Shown here: in pieces, positions 23,847-34,023 of the stretch | How the letters are laid out: each line of letters opens with the position of its first letter | How positions within the stretch are numbered: position 1 is the first letter of the stretch | Source: Fusarium oxysporum f. sp. lycopersici 4287 | Taxonomy: Eukaryota > Ascomycota > Sordariomycetes > Hypocreales > Nectriaceae | Assembly: GCF_000149955.1 (NCBI RefSeq) | Contig: NC_030986.1 | Span: 2,115,886 to 2,179,885 of the forward strand | Length of the DNA stretch: 64,000 bases | Reading direction: 5' to 3' | Made by a program: the position numbers and the translations under genes | The notes under the pieces: generated by a model | Seen by the model: only the letters and a program-made list of their open reading frames with translations | The model's database searches: none | What the model was told of the DNA's origin: nothing

Positions 23847-24341
23847 CTACTTCTTGTGGCCAAAGATCTTGGACTTGAGCTTGTCAGCAAGACCAACAGG
23901 AGTCTTGACCACAGGCTTCTCGTGCTCCTCGGACTCCTTCTCAGAACCTGCGGTCTGCGCATTACCAGCGCCTCCACGACCGGTATGGTAGTCTCGGCCG
24001 TCTTGGCTTGGTCGGACAGCAGTCTCGGGAATGATGTCCACATCCTTGCGCTCGGTGGTGGGTGTGCCTATGTCAGCGATGTTGCCAGCACCTGATGGAG
24101 TTATATTAGCGACTTGTCTGAGTTGTGTGACAGTTGATAATGTATTGTGTAAATGCAGTGACAGAACATTGCGCAAAGGGCACTATGCTAGTAATGACTT
24201 ACCTCCACGACCAGAACTGTACGCGCCATCACCGTGGCTTCCAACAACGCCAGTTCGAACAACCTCGCCGTCGACATACTCGGTATCGTCAGGCTTGAAG
24301 TTGCCTGCGCCGCCGCGACCATGAGAGACTTCAGCAGACAT
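23847..24341 (-). CDS. small RGGAGN-repeat protein (DUF3602 type)
   Basis: Two exons (24341-24203 and 24091-23847; donor GTAAGT, acceptor ATCAG) give 127 aa. The protein contains three copies of a GRGGAGN core: HGRGGAGNF near residue 10, SGRGGAGNI across the exon junction, and TGRGGAGNA in the C-terminal half. Spacers are acidic/polar (KPDDTEYVDGEVVR). The C-terminus is basic: VGLADKLKSKIFGHKK. This matches the fungal DUF3602 family of small hydrophilic repeat proteins, for which no biochemical role is established that I can cite. There is no signal peptide. The intron interrupts a repeat unit (GRGG|AGN). The start is the first ATG and leads straight into the first repeat. Confidence 0.85.
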
Positions 24342-25293
24342 GGTTACTGATAAGAAGACAGGAGTCTATGATGCGTTCAGAGAGTTTGAGTCGACAGTTG
24401 AGTAGAGCTAAGTTTATAACGTCGAGTCTGACATAAAAGACAGCCGTTCAGGCGTCAGCGTGGCTCCAGGGCATGGCGACAACTTATAGCACCCATCCCG
24501 TCATCGGCCGGACGGGCAGCACAGCCATCAGGTTAAGCTTGTTTGTGTGCCTGAGACGTCTTTGATAAGAGATACATGGCATCATGAGAAAACCACAGCA
24601 GGGCTGTTATCTATCGGCTGCCGTCCGATATCACTTATCACTCAAATGGACTTCTCTTATCAGTCCGCACAACCAACCCCCCAGAGGTTCGCCAAGGACG
24701 CCTAGAAGACCGCTAAAAACAACTAAACTGTGGTGAATGGTCACTAAATGCGGGTTGATACAGTGCATTTGAGATCTGGGCGCCAAGCACGCGCGATGAG
24801 CGACAGCAGGGTGTGACGATGGTTAAATCGAGAGCGACCAGTCAGAAGCCGTCTTGTGTTGCCTGTTTACGTATCGGAATTTGCTGATTTAATGTGGGGG
24901 AGAACGGGATCGTTCAACTTATCGATCATCCAATGCCTCTCATTTCCACGGCCACGGGTCAAGAATCCCGTCTTATCAGGGACCCTGCATTTGTATTCGC
25001 CAGGTTGGGTGGGATCTTTCTTTCAGCCCAATTTTGTATGAAACCGGCCTTTAAGTATTGGATTCAGCAGGAATGTGGTCGAAGAATGTGCTCTTCTGAT
25101 GGCTTCTGATGCAATTGTGATGTTGATTGTTCAGTCTATTCACATGTTTGACTTGTTGCAAGCCAAGCTCTCAGCTTCGTCAACCTCAGTATTCCAAGTC
25201 TTGACAGCCTAACACAAACTGTTTGCAATCATTTAGCAACCCTATCAATGTCATCTATGTCTAGAATTTCAAGTCTATACGGAAACCAAATTT
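24342..25293. other. intergenic region
   Basis: About 950 bp between the DUF3602-type gene start and the esterase stop. No gene was recognised; it is the promoter side of the DUF3602-type gene. Confidence 0.5.
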
Positions 25294-26313
25294 CTATACC
25301 CAACACATATGGTACACACCCCAGCACAAAACAATACCCAAAATAGACATCTTGTCTGGCAGGACTCGTCTTCCAACCCCATTTTCTTCTCGCTTTGGGT
25401 CATCACCAACAGGCTCCTTGATCCATCCCTTTGGCACCTGTGTTATAAAGTCATACCAATAGTCCCCCATGATACTATAACCTTCATTTGTAGGATGCAA
25501 GCAGTCTCTCAACTCGCCCAGATCAAAGGTGCTGAAATCCACGGCAATAACATGATCACCATCCTTTCGTCGCTGTCGCACAAGTCCAGGGATCAGGGCC
25601 CTGTAAATAGGCATCTTGGGTTTCTCAGTGTCACAGGATGCTAAAGGTATCGCGACGAGGATTACTGCATCCGGGCAGTACCTAACAATCTTGTCAATGA
25701 GGTCGCCGAGACGAGTTGCAGCATCTTTGGGGTCGTTTCCTTCTTTGGAGATCGACGGTCGTAAATCCATGTCATTCGTTCCAGCGTGAAGGAGGACAAG
25801 ATTAGGTTTTTGTTCCAACGACTCTGTGACGTGATCGCTTATATACTGAATTGTCTTGCCAGACCAGGCCGCCTAAATACGTATAAGCGTAGTATCTTCG
25901 TTCAGTGGCTGGTCTCACATAATAACTGTCCTCCATGGAACCCTGGTGTCTTGTACCCGCAAAGACAACTTTTTCTCCTGAGCCAATGTCAGTATACCCA
26001 TCAATTAATATCATACTAAATAATCAAAAAGCAACTTACGTGACAGGTGTTTCGCGAGAGAAAGCCTATAACCATTCCCATCGCCGCCATCTGCATCACT
26101 TCCCCAACCTTCTGTTATAGAGTCTCCGACACAGAGTATGCGAAGAGGAACTTGCAGTTTCCAGGAATCGTCAGAATCAACTTTGGTATAATTCAAGACA
26201 TCGTAAGCCGTGAAACCCGAAACATTCCGAGCTATTTGTGCAGCATCCTCTCGTGGTTGTAGCGTTGAGGCATGAGCTGCACTAACAAGACAAGCCAGTA
26301 ATGAATACCACAT
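25294..26313 (-). CDS. secreted SGNH/GDSL hydrolase (CE3-like esterase)
   Basis: Three exons (26313-26040, 25977-25919, 25872-25294) give 303 aa. An N-terminal signal peptide (MWYSLLACLVSAAHAS) is clear. SGNH blocks occur in order: block I LCVGDSITEGW (catalytic Ser in GDSI), a Gly block AAWSGKTI, block III HAGTNDMDLRPS (GxND Asn), and block V DCLHPTNEGY (Asp and His of the triad, DxxHP). This layout matches carbohydrate-esterase family 3 and related acetyl(xylan) esterases, so deacetylation of plant or fungal polysaccharides is likely. The C-terminus ends in a hydrophobic stretch (SILGIVLCWGVYHMCWV), unusual for a purely secreted enzyme and possibly a membrane or GPI-type anchor signal. Introns are GTAAGT/CTCAG and GTGAGA/TTTAG, and all joins preserve frame. 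Confidence 0.87.
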
Positions 26314-26958
26314 GGTTGTTTACCACGACAAACGAGCGCTTATTAAAGAAGAAAAAGATAGGAATGAAACCCAAATAGGGTCGTAATACTAGGAATCAGA
26401 ACATATTTTAAAGTTACAATGGGAAGAGGTGAGGTGATGTGGTTGTTGGTTCTGGCAAATCTAAAGTAAACTAGTCAGCATTATCATCCATATTGGTTCC
26501 ACCGCCTATCATTCCTGACCCATGATGAAACACCACAATGCAGGGTTTCTGGAGGATTTCTCGGTATTAAACGTAAGTAACGGAGCAGTCACTTCAAGCA
26601 GCTGTTGGGTCACTTGCTCAGTGGATTGTTTGCAAACTTGAGTGGCGCGGCCCTTCACGAAGTCAACACAGAAGGACAAAGATTCGAGCGAAGCTGGTAA
26701 CCATGTTGGAAAGGAAAAGACCATCTCAGATCGACTCAAAAGAACACTTGTGTAGCAAGTTTTTGTTACGGATGTTAATCTCAGTTCATGCCGATGCTCC
26801 ATAGTCTCTACCTCGCTATCGCTAGTCCATTCTTAATTCTCAGCAACTCTGCGAGACACGACGTCTTGTCTCATCTAAAATTCTCATCAACGCCATATCG
26901 ATCACATAAACTCCATATTATGCTCATTCTCATGTATTCTCATAACTTACGTCTCCCA
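26314..26958. other. intergenic region with one uncertain ORF
   Basis: About 645 bp between the esterase start and the CHORD gene stop, both on the minus strand. It contains the hypothetical ORF at 26509-26802, listed separately. Confidence 0.5.
26509..26802 (-). CDS. hypothetical 97-residue ORF
   Basis: A single-exon frame from ATG to stop. It has protein-like composition: LTSVTKTCYTSVLLSRSE, SLESLSFCVDFVKGRATQ, then a Gln/Thr helix-like part QSTEQVTQQLLEVTAPLL. I do not recognise a family. It lies 156 bp downstream of the CHORD stop on the same strand and could instead be chance coding within that gene's 3' region or the esterase promoter. Confidence 0.25.
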   Translation of the reverse strand: MEHRHELRLTSVTKTCYTSVLLSRSEMVFSFPTWLPASLESLSFCVDFVKGRATQVCKQSTEQVTQQLLEVTAPLLTFNTEKSSRNPALWCFIMGQE

Positions 26959-28051
26959 TCATGCCCTCCCAGCACGGCCGACCTGAAGGATCTCGCCTGT
27001 CAGGGCCTCGTCTCCTCGCAACACTGGCCATGAAGTGCCGTCAGATTTGGCGAGGACGAATTCTAGCTTCGTGCCGAGCACTCTATACGATGACTTCTTT
27101 GGGTCGATCGACGCATAGAGGGGGACTTCCGCTGTATAGCGCTTGGGGGGCGAGTCGGTTGTTGTAAGGTCCAGGCTAAGTTGCTTTGGCTCCAACTCGA
27201 TCTTGGCTGTGCTTTTGTCTATCTTCTTCAAGAAGAAGGATGCAATAACATTGACTGGGGTCTGGTAAAAGTCATGCCTGTAACTGTTAGCACGAACAAT
27301 CATAGCATTTGACCGCGGTTTGGTTTCGTGAACTCACCTGACGTTGGAAACGACCTCCTCACTATTGGCGCCGTCCTTCTTGCCACTGCCGACAAACAAG
27401 TGTCTGTTCTTCGTCTTGCACCCCTCAATCTTCATGAATTGATCAAACTCCAATACTCGCCTCTTGCAACAGGAGTATCCCTTGCTCCCCTCATGGAAGA
27501 TTGGTACTCCTGGATGGTGAACACACTCCTCGTCATCTCTTGAGCTACCCTTCTTGTATGTTGCGCCGCATGCCCTTCTCTTACAGCCAACACCGTCCGC
27601 AATCTCAAGACTGGGATCATCATCTTCCGACTCGGGAGCAGGTGGGGGTGGAGTAGGAGCGTGCTGGGCAGTTGGAATCGGTGCGCGAGACGGAGTGGCG
27701 GCGTTCAGAGCATCGATCTTCTGGGCGAGGGCAGCATCATCCTGCTGGGGTTTCTCCTCAAGCTGAGGCGGCTTGTCGGTAGTCGAGTGTGTGCCAGTCG
27801 TACAAGGCGGAATATCCATAAACTCGTCAAAGGTCAAGACACGAGGCTTGCAGCATTTCCATCCTTTTTACGGCTAGTTAGTACCTATGCAATGCAATGC
27901 ACAGTGGCAGGTTAAAACAGCATCTGCTCTGCCGGGTCAACCTACCTTTCTGCCCCTCGTGGAAAATGGGCGGACCAGGGTGGTACTCGCACTTCTCATC
28001 TGGATCGGTAAACTCTTTCCCGCAACCCTGATGGACACATTTTTGAGACAT
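26959..28051 (-). CDS. CHORD and CS domain protein (Hsp90 co-chaperone, CHORDC1/RAR1 type)
   Basis: Three exons (28051-27946, 27863-27338, 27277-26959) give 316 aa. CHORD I spans about residues 5-62: [40 protein letters not shown]. CHORD II spans about 129-193: GCKRRACGATY, CVHHPGVPIFHEGSKGYSCC, FDQFMKIEGC. These are zinc-binding Cys/His modules that contact Hsp90. A Pro/Ala-rich linker separates them. The C-terminal about 105 residues (HDFYQTPVNVIASFF, then LYASIDPKKSSYRVLGTKLE) form a CS (p23-like) domain. This is the single-protein CHORD-CS layout of animals and fungi, unlike plant RAR1 which lacks CS. It is expected to act in cytosolic Hsp90 complexes with Sgt1. Its start lies 331 bp from the divergent glutaredoxin-like gene. 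Confidence 0.95.
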
Positions 28052-28382
28052 TTCGCAAGTAATATAAGGCCTGCACTCTACAGGAAGAATTGATAGTTTA
28101 GTGATTGTCTAGAAGGAAGAGAAAGGGATATTTGACTCGGACTTTGGTGGGGTGGGAGCTTCTAGAATTCAAGCTCTGCCGCGGAGGCGATGACGATGCT
28201 GGAAACAGAGCTATATTCTCACCGCTTTCCTATTTGGATGCGGGGTCACATCTGATTTGCTCGTGCAATTAGACGGTTGCATGCGTTTCACCTAATCTCA
28301 GGCCATTTTCAAGACGGCATTGCCTTTATATATCGAGCCATTGAGACACTTACTTCCACGGGGCTCCTCTAATCTCTTCACC
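28052..28382. promoter_or_regulatory. short bidirectional promoter (CHORD protein / glutaredoxin-like)
   Basis: Only 331 bp separate two divergent start codons, so the two genes must share regulatory DNA. I see no distinct motif I would defend. Confidence 0.55.
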
Positions 28383-28768
28383 ATGTTTGCTACTCGTCGT
28401 CTTCTCTTTTCAACAAGAATTACGTTCTTCACTCGGGAAACTTGTGGTCTCTGCACCCAAGCTAAGCATGTATTGTCAGATGTTTGGGATAAGAGACCCT
28501 TTGACTATACAGAGGTTAATGTCGATCTCCCAAAGCCTGAGTCCAAGCAGTGGAGAGATATATACGACTTTGATGTCCCGGTGGTCAGCAGAAATACTTA
28601 CCTAAAGACACTTCAATTCTTGTTAACATCCATATAATACAGATTCACATCAGTAAAGCCTCCGCGCCTGAAGAAGAGCCAAGCAAAGTTGGTAAAGCAA
28701 TCAAATTGATGCACAGATTCACTGCCGAGCAAGTCGAAGCTCAAATGGACAAAGCAGAGGAAAACTAA
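28383..28768 (+). CDS. glutaredoxin-like protein, probably mitochondrial (YDR286C/DUF836 type)
   Basis: Two exons (28383-28583 and 28643-28768) give 108 aa. The N-terminus MFATRRLLFSTRITFFTR is Arg-rich and amphipathic, like a mitochondrial presequence. A thioredoxin-fold start with a CxxC motif, TRETCGLCTQAKHVL, follows. The next block EVNVDLPKPESKQWRDIYDF and the cis-Pro segment FDVPVIHI, restored by splicing, match the small glutaredoxin-like DUF836 family. The donor is an atypical GTCAGC, but VPV|IHISK across the junction fits the family and the unspliced frame hits a stop. A nearby alternative donor (CCG|GTGGTC) would delete one Val. An in-frame ATG at 28320 upstream would extend the N-terminus, but the chosen ATG gives the better presequence. 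The stop lies 19 bp from the stop of the convergent aldolase gene. Confidence 0.82.
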
Positions 28769-28787
28769 TTTCTCATTGCGGCACACA

Positions 28788-29909
28788 TCAATACCCCTTT
28801 CCTCTGGTTGGTGCCAAGCTTCCATCAGCGAAGCTGAGCTGCTCTTTGGCTACCAGTCCCAAGGACGTATAATCGGTTACTACATTCATCATGTCAAACC
28901 CCTGATCAGCGTATATCTTTGCCTGCTCACCCCCTGTACAATATACGCCTGTCTTCTTGCCTGCTTTCTGACCCGCAGCAAGGATCTTGGCAATGGCGTC
29001 TTTAAGTTCCGTGGCCATAACTCCTTCGATAATGGGATGGCCGAGGGCGTTTCCTGTTGTGAATCAATACTTTTCCTTTGGGCCAACTTAGTAATTTATG
29101 GAAGACATACCAAGGTCGAACGGTCCAATGAATAACACATCGATGCCATCCACGGCAGCAATCTCGTCGATAGATTCAAGTGCCTCCTTGGTCTCAATTT
29201 GAACAATGGTCAAGAGAGAATCATTTGCTTGCTGAAGATACTCTGAGAAGCTTGGCTCAGGGTGGAATCGCTCTGGAGCAATGGGTGACCCGAAACCTCG
29301 ACGGCCTAGAGGCGGAAACTTGGCAGATTGCACAAGTTGTCTCGCTTCTTCAGGCGTTCTCAGCAAAGGCACAACAATCTTTGTCTAGTCAGCAACATGG
29401 TATGGCTTCAGAGAGATGGCAACTTACACCGTGGGCTCCACTGTCAAGTGCACCTGAGAAATGTCAACACTGAGTTCCCAAGCATGGATATCTCTGCAGT
29501 CTCACGCTTTACCATCCATCCTTGCATATCAGGCAGTCTCACAATGGGCGAAACCCCTAGAGCCGCAATTGCAGGGACGGCATCGTGCATTGCACCATCT
29601 GGATATGTTAGGCCTATATTCAACCATCTCAGTATAGGTTCAACTCTTACCATCCAAGTTCCCATGCTCGCAGTCTACCAAGACCCAATCAACTCCTGAC
29701 CTTGCTAATACTCGCGACACATTTGCACCGGGAAGCATCTGCCAAGCACCAAATGCCTTCTTTCCCTCCAGAAGAGCTGTCCGTAATCTATTAGATGCCT
29801 GCATGGCAGACAATCCAGACATGTTTCTGGTTACCACCCGTGGCTGTAACGTGTTGGGCGTCAAGGCCGGTCGTAACCGGAGGGTTGCTGAAGTCCATAC
29901 TCTACTCAT
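28788..29909 (-). CDS. HpcH/HpaI-family aldolase
   Basis: Five exons (29909-29651, 29598-29506, 29453-29428, 29378-29111, 29053-28788) give 303 aa. The family is metal-dependent class II aldolases that cleave 2-keto-3-deoxy acids to pyruvate plus an aldehyde. Motifs: GVDWVLVDCEHGNLD, then IVRLPDMQGWMVKRALDSGAHG, IVVPLLRTPEEARQL, TIVQIETKEALESIDEI (metal-binding Glu), and VLFIGPFDLGNALGHP (metal-binding Asp). The N-terminal about 30 residues (SRVWTSATLRLRP, then RVVTRNMSG) are Arg/Thr-rich and look like a mitochondrial presequence. One internal exon is only 26 nt. All junctions restore frame with GT-AG consensus. The physiological substrate in fungi is uncertain; 2-keto-3-deoxy-L-rhamnonate-type substrates are possible. 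Confidence 0.9.
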
Positions 29910-30638
29910 ATTGTCTCGTTTTTACCTTGTATAATGGTCATAGATTGTGCAGAAAGCCAACATGCTCGGGGAAGTATCCTCCGAGAACCCAATTTATACG
30001 ACAAATATCAGACATTTCCCCGGAGGCCCCCGTCCCCAGTCCCCAGCTCCTAAGCGGGGAGCTCTCGATTGCGGGGTCTCGTGGGGGGGATCAAGCTGCT
30101 TCAGGAAGCCGATGCCTATCTATACAGCTTGTAATTGGCTGTCAAGAAGACTTATTGTTGTAGGGCGGATGGCTTCACTCATAGGGCGCATATAACTTGG
30201 AGTGTTATCGGGTATCTGTGCTTTTATTGTCTTATTTGCAAACTGCAAACTTGCGTGTAATTGTCTATTTTGTTCGCTGTCTAAATCTGACAGAAACAAG
30301 AATTCATTTTCCTTATAGCAAACTGTATCCATTATGTTCAATTTTGCGATCAACGTGATCTTGACACCTTTTATACCAATAATTGTACGTGCCCCAGAAC
30401 AGCCACTGTTCGGCTTGAGCATGGATCCGACTCATCTGCTGCGGGCTCTATTGTCGTCAATTCAGCGGATTTTTCTCCTCCCTAATGTGGTGATTGATAG
30501 ATTTTCGTTTGAGTCGCTTTTGATGCTGCATCCAGTAATTGAAGGGCTGGTTGCTGTTGTAGAATCGCATAATTGTTTATATCCTTCTAAGGGGCTGCGG
30601 TTTTCTTGGTTCCGACTCCGTCGAGTACCGCGCTCAAC
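29910..30638. other. intergenic region between aldolase and RPB7
   Basis: About 730 bp between the aldolase start and the RPB7 stop, same strand. It holds the aldolase promoter and the RPB7 3' region. No gene was recognised. Confidence 0.5.
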
Positions 30639-31312
30639 TTAAGAAGCTTGGAGGCATCTGAGATCAGCGTTAGCAAAGAAAGGCAAATATATTGACCAGG
30701 CGTCAGCATACCCCAAGTAATCCTCCTTGATGCTACCAATGGCCCACATTTCTCCAACCTCTGTTCGAGTACCGATAATTTTGACGCGAACGTGAGTTTG
30801 TGGCTCAATAGAGGTGTCCTCGTTGTTTGTGAACTGAGGTGGCGTCGCATTGGGGTCATATTTCACATCACTAGGAATCAACTATCGTAACGGTTAGGAA
30901 ATATCACATCACAGCTATGTGGTGACGTACATGGGCTGAAACAAATAGCTGCAGAGGTCCTGCATGAGCGAAGAAGCCTTGTGGGTTTATAGAGTGTACG
31001 ACTGCATCGACCTGACTGAAGTCAGACTCCTAGGTCATTAATCCTCGGCAGTGAAGGCCTTACCGTCTCGCCTTTGAATGGCCGCCAAACTACGGCGCGA
31101 TATCCGACAGTAAATTCAGCCATACCAAGACCGGGGAGAATTCGTCCTTCAGAAATTTCGAAAGCGTCCATGATGGAAATGATGAAGTAGCTGCCAGCGC
31201 ATGTGCCTTCAACATCCTTCAAGAGCTTCGCGGTCACGAGGTCGTGCATGTTGCGACCCATGAAAGAAGGGTGCAAGGTGACCTTGCGCTCCAAATTATA
31301 AAGAAAAAACAT
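30639..31312 (-). CDS. RPB7: DNA-directed RNA polymerase II subunit Rpb7
   Basis: Four exons (31312-31064, 31011-30931, 30881-30712, 30657-30639) give 172 aa, matching the usual about 171 aa. Rpb7 pairs with Rpb4 in the polymerase II stalk, binding emerging RNA. Highly conserved blocks: MFFLYNLERKVTLHPSF, KLLKDVEGTCAGSYFIIS, GRILPGLGMAEFTVGYRA, VVWRPFKGETVDAVVHS, HVRVKIIGTRTEVGEMWAIG and SIKEDYLG. The SHS2-like N-terminal domain is followed by the OB/S1 RNA-binding fold. The last exon is a 19-nt micro-exon completing EDYLGCLQAS; the final five residues depend on that acceptor choice (CTCAG). The start is unambiguous because family members begin MFFL. Confidence 0.97.
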
Positions 31313-33309
31313 GGTGAAAAGTGATTTCGGGGAGAAGCGAAGATATCGATGGTAAGCGAATGGGCGGTTTAGGTTGGATGCAAAGTTGCGATATTGCAAT
31401 ACGTTCGATGGCCGACTAGAGCACGAAAACGGGTGTGTATTCGGTCAAGCGAGAGATTAAGCTAATAACTACCGCTTCGTAGAGTTCTGCGATCGATGGA
31501 GGGAGGGCGCCGGGCTAAAGCGCGTACGAAAAGGAACGAGACGTAGTGACAGCTTGGCGTGGGCTTAGAAATGAAACGCGCCGAGTTGCGTATCGCTCTC
31601 TGAAGAGAGATGAGAGGAAACAATATATTAAGAGAGAGGCCCTGACGTGTCAAGTCAAATATGACTGCTGACCTTCTTGACGCGAGCGCAGAGGGAGGTT
31701 GTTTGTTCCTTGGGTGAAAGACTGCCAAGTGAGGTGGAAGTTTGGACAATGAAATCGGCGAGGCTGAGCTGGCCCATGCGTTCCTATAAGACTTCTCCAA
31801 TCAGAGTTCGTGAGCCTCTCAGCCACAGGTGTGGCGTCTAAGCGATAGCTGCCTTATCATACCTTAACCTCAGCGACATGGGATTCTAGAGAATATCATT
31901 TTCGGATAGGTACTCAATGCGAAATTTGAGTATGAAGAGGCATTTTAAAGTTTGCTAAGTCGTGTGTAGATAGCAGTAAGTAGTTGCTGCTTCGAACAAA
32001 AATCACTAGCCCCTCATCTATACTCTCACAAAACACCTAGTGTCAACTTAACTGGCTGAGAGTTTCCATTGATGAAAGCTTCAAAACAGACCGGCGGAGT
32101 AGGTACTTAAAAGGAAGAATACCTGCCAAAGACGCAATACGCCAGCACACTATGGCCCATCAGGCCGAATGATCATCACCGAAAGGCATAAACGAGGTCT
32201 TGAGTGGAGGTCTCGGCCTCGGCTTCTACCTCTCGCAACCGGACTCTTCCAGAATAAGACCCGGATGGGATGTGGTACGATTCGAGGGAAGCGAATGGAA
32301 GCCTCTCAGAACCTTGTCCTCCTCTTCAGATTTTAATCGGCACCAAAATTCTGAAACCTGGGGAATAAACAAGGGCGATGAGTTTCTGACCAATACAATG
32401 AGACTTCGTATATTCCTTGCCGGCATTGACTGGCTTCTGTTTGATGGAAGGCGTAATCATCCAAGTAAAGGAGACAAGCACACGACGTGCTGGAAGGCAT
32501 AGGTAGTGGACATGGGGCAAGGGACGAAAGAAAGGAGCTCCAAAATGGAAGTTACTGTACGGACTTGGGACCCACCCCGAGCAGCTGCGGCGGTGCATTC
32601 AAGCGGGTCTTTCTAAGGTTAGGGAGTTAAGGATCAGAAGTGGTAGCAGCCAGTGGACACAGGCTCGCAAAAATGGAAAGCACATGAAAACGAACAACTC
32701 ATCACTGTAGAAAGCCACTCACTCTCTTTTTACCGTACTGTGCCTGCCGTGCCATACCTGCGTTGTCTTCGGCCTTTGGCAATCGTTGATTTCTTGGCTT
32801 GTTTTCTTCTACTCATTCTTTATTACTGCGGGATCCCGCCTTCTGAAGCCTTTACAGCGCGTCTGATTTGACGCACCTCCTGCATCAAACGAACCTGGGA
32901 AGGGGGTCATCCCGTCATCCCGTCTCGGACTGTGATACCTCGAGGTAACTCACAATCACCTTAACTACCTTACCTTACCTACTTAGGTACACCTACCCAA
33001 GTTGTAATCATCTTCATCATTCATCCATCACAAGAAAGCATCCTTTACCCCCGCAAACTTCCATACCTCAGGGCTCTATACTATTCTTCGGTCGCCCTGA
33101 ATCTCTTCTTTTTGGACTCAGATCCACAACTGTAGCCTCAGAAATCGCCAAACTGCATAGACCAGCTCACGGACCACGTCAAGTCGAGTTGATCGCTCGT
33201 CAAATTATCAAATTCAAAGCAGCTTGATAGGCTTTTTGTCTCCTCACTCTTTCACCCTCAGTCTGCTACAACTATCGTATCGTCTTTGTCGAGGGGGCCC
33301 TTACTCATC
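31313..33309. other. divergent intergenic region between RPB7 and the Mpo1-like gene
   Basis: About 2.0 kb between divergent starts. It contains a cluster of ACCTTACC/AGGTA units at about 32958-32998 and a pyrimidine-rich leader close to the Mpo1-like start. Open frames here (for example 31462-31800 minus, 32653-32871 plus) have no family features. Confidence 0.5.
32958..32998. promoter_or_regulatory. tandem ACCTTACC-type motif cluster
   Basis: Overlapping units acctacctt/accttacc/taggta within about 40 bp, 310-350 bp upstream of the Mpo1-like start. Related strings occur near 46398 (NPL4/SEC66 promoter) and 49696. A regulatory role is suggested only by recurrence in non-coding DNA. Confidence 0.3.
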
Positions 33310-34023
33310 ATGTCTCTGGATCTTGAACAGCACCTCACCTTTGTAAGTCACATTTCGATACGCTATTTATCATATGTCGAATCATACTAATCTGCGGCAG
33401 TATGGTGCTTACCACCATAACTCGGTTAATGTCGCCATCCACATGGTTTGCGTTCCCCTCATCCTCTTATCGGGGTTCTGTATGGTTCGTCTCATTATGT
33501 CCTCGCCGGCTTATGCATGTTGCGTTGCTCTGCATCTGCTTTCCTCCTAGTACTCCATCTAACATTTCTCCAGGCTACATACACCGGCACTCTCATTCCT
33601 ACACCATCTTGGATTACTCCCCCTTATCTGGACCTCAACCTTGGTGTCATCGGTGCCAGCCTTTATTCCTTGCTCTATTTGCTCTTAGAGCCCTTTGCGG
33701 GCTTCCTTCTGGCTCTTTTCTGCATGGGAGGTGCAGCACTTGGCAACTACCTCCATCAGCAAAACCCTGACACAACTTTCCAAGGTGCTCTGGCTATCCA
33801 TATTGTCTGCTGGATCTTCCAGTTTATTGGCCATGGTAAATATGAAGGGCGTGCCCCTGCTTTGCTCGACAACCTCATCCAGGCCGTCTTCCTTGCCCCT
33901 ATGTTTGTGTGGCTTGAGATACTCTTCAAGTTTGGATACCGACCAGAGCTCCGATCTCGTGTCAACAAGAAAGTCCAGGTCGAGATTGAGAAGTTCAAGT
34001 CAAAGAATGGCAAGACCCAATAG
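33310..34023 (+). CDS. Mpo1-like fatty-acid 2-hydroxy dioxygenase (DUF962)
   Basis: Three exons (33310-33342, 33401-33484, 33574-34023) give 188 aa. Yeast Mpo1 (YGL010W) is an ER-membrane Fe(II)-dependent dioxygenase that performs alpha-oxidation of 2-hydroxy fatty acids in phytosphingosine breakdown. Hallmarks: SLDLEQHLTFYGAYHHN, then VNVAIHMVCVPLIL, and a later HIVCWIFQFIGHGKYEG plus RAPALLDNLIQAVFLAP, which carry the conserved His ligands. Several hydrophobic helices are present (LYSLLYLLLEPFAGFLLALF). The tail is basic and soluble. The second intron uses a weak donor (ATG|GTTCGT, acceptor CTCCAG), chosen because it is the one I found that keeps phase. An alternative donor 5 nt upstream (T|GTATGG) would shift the frame, so this junction needs transcript proof. 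Confidence 0.88.

Noticed and set aside
31462..31800. 112-residue minus-strand frame upstream of RPB7
   Set aside because: Ser/Arg/Pro-rich composition typical of chance frames in promoter DNA; no motif and no plausible splicing into RPB7.
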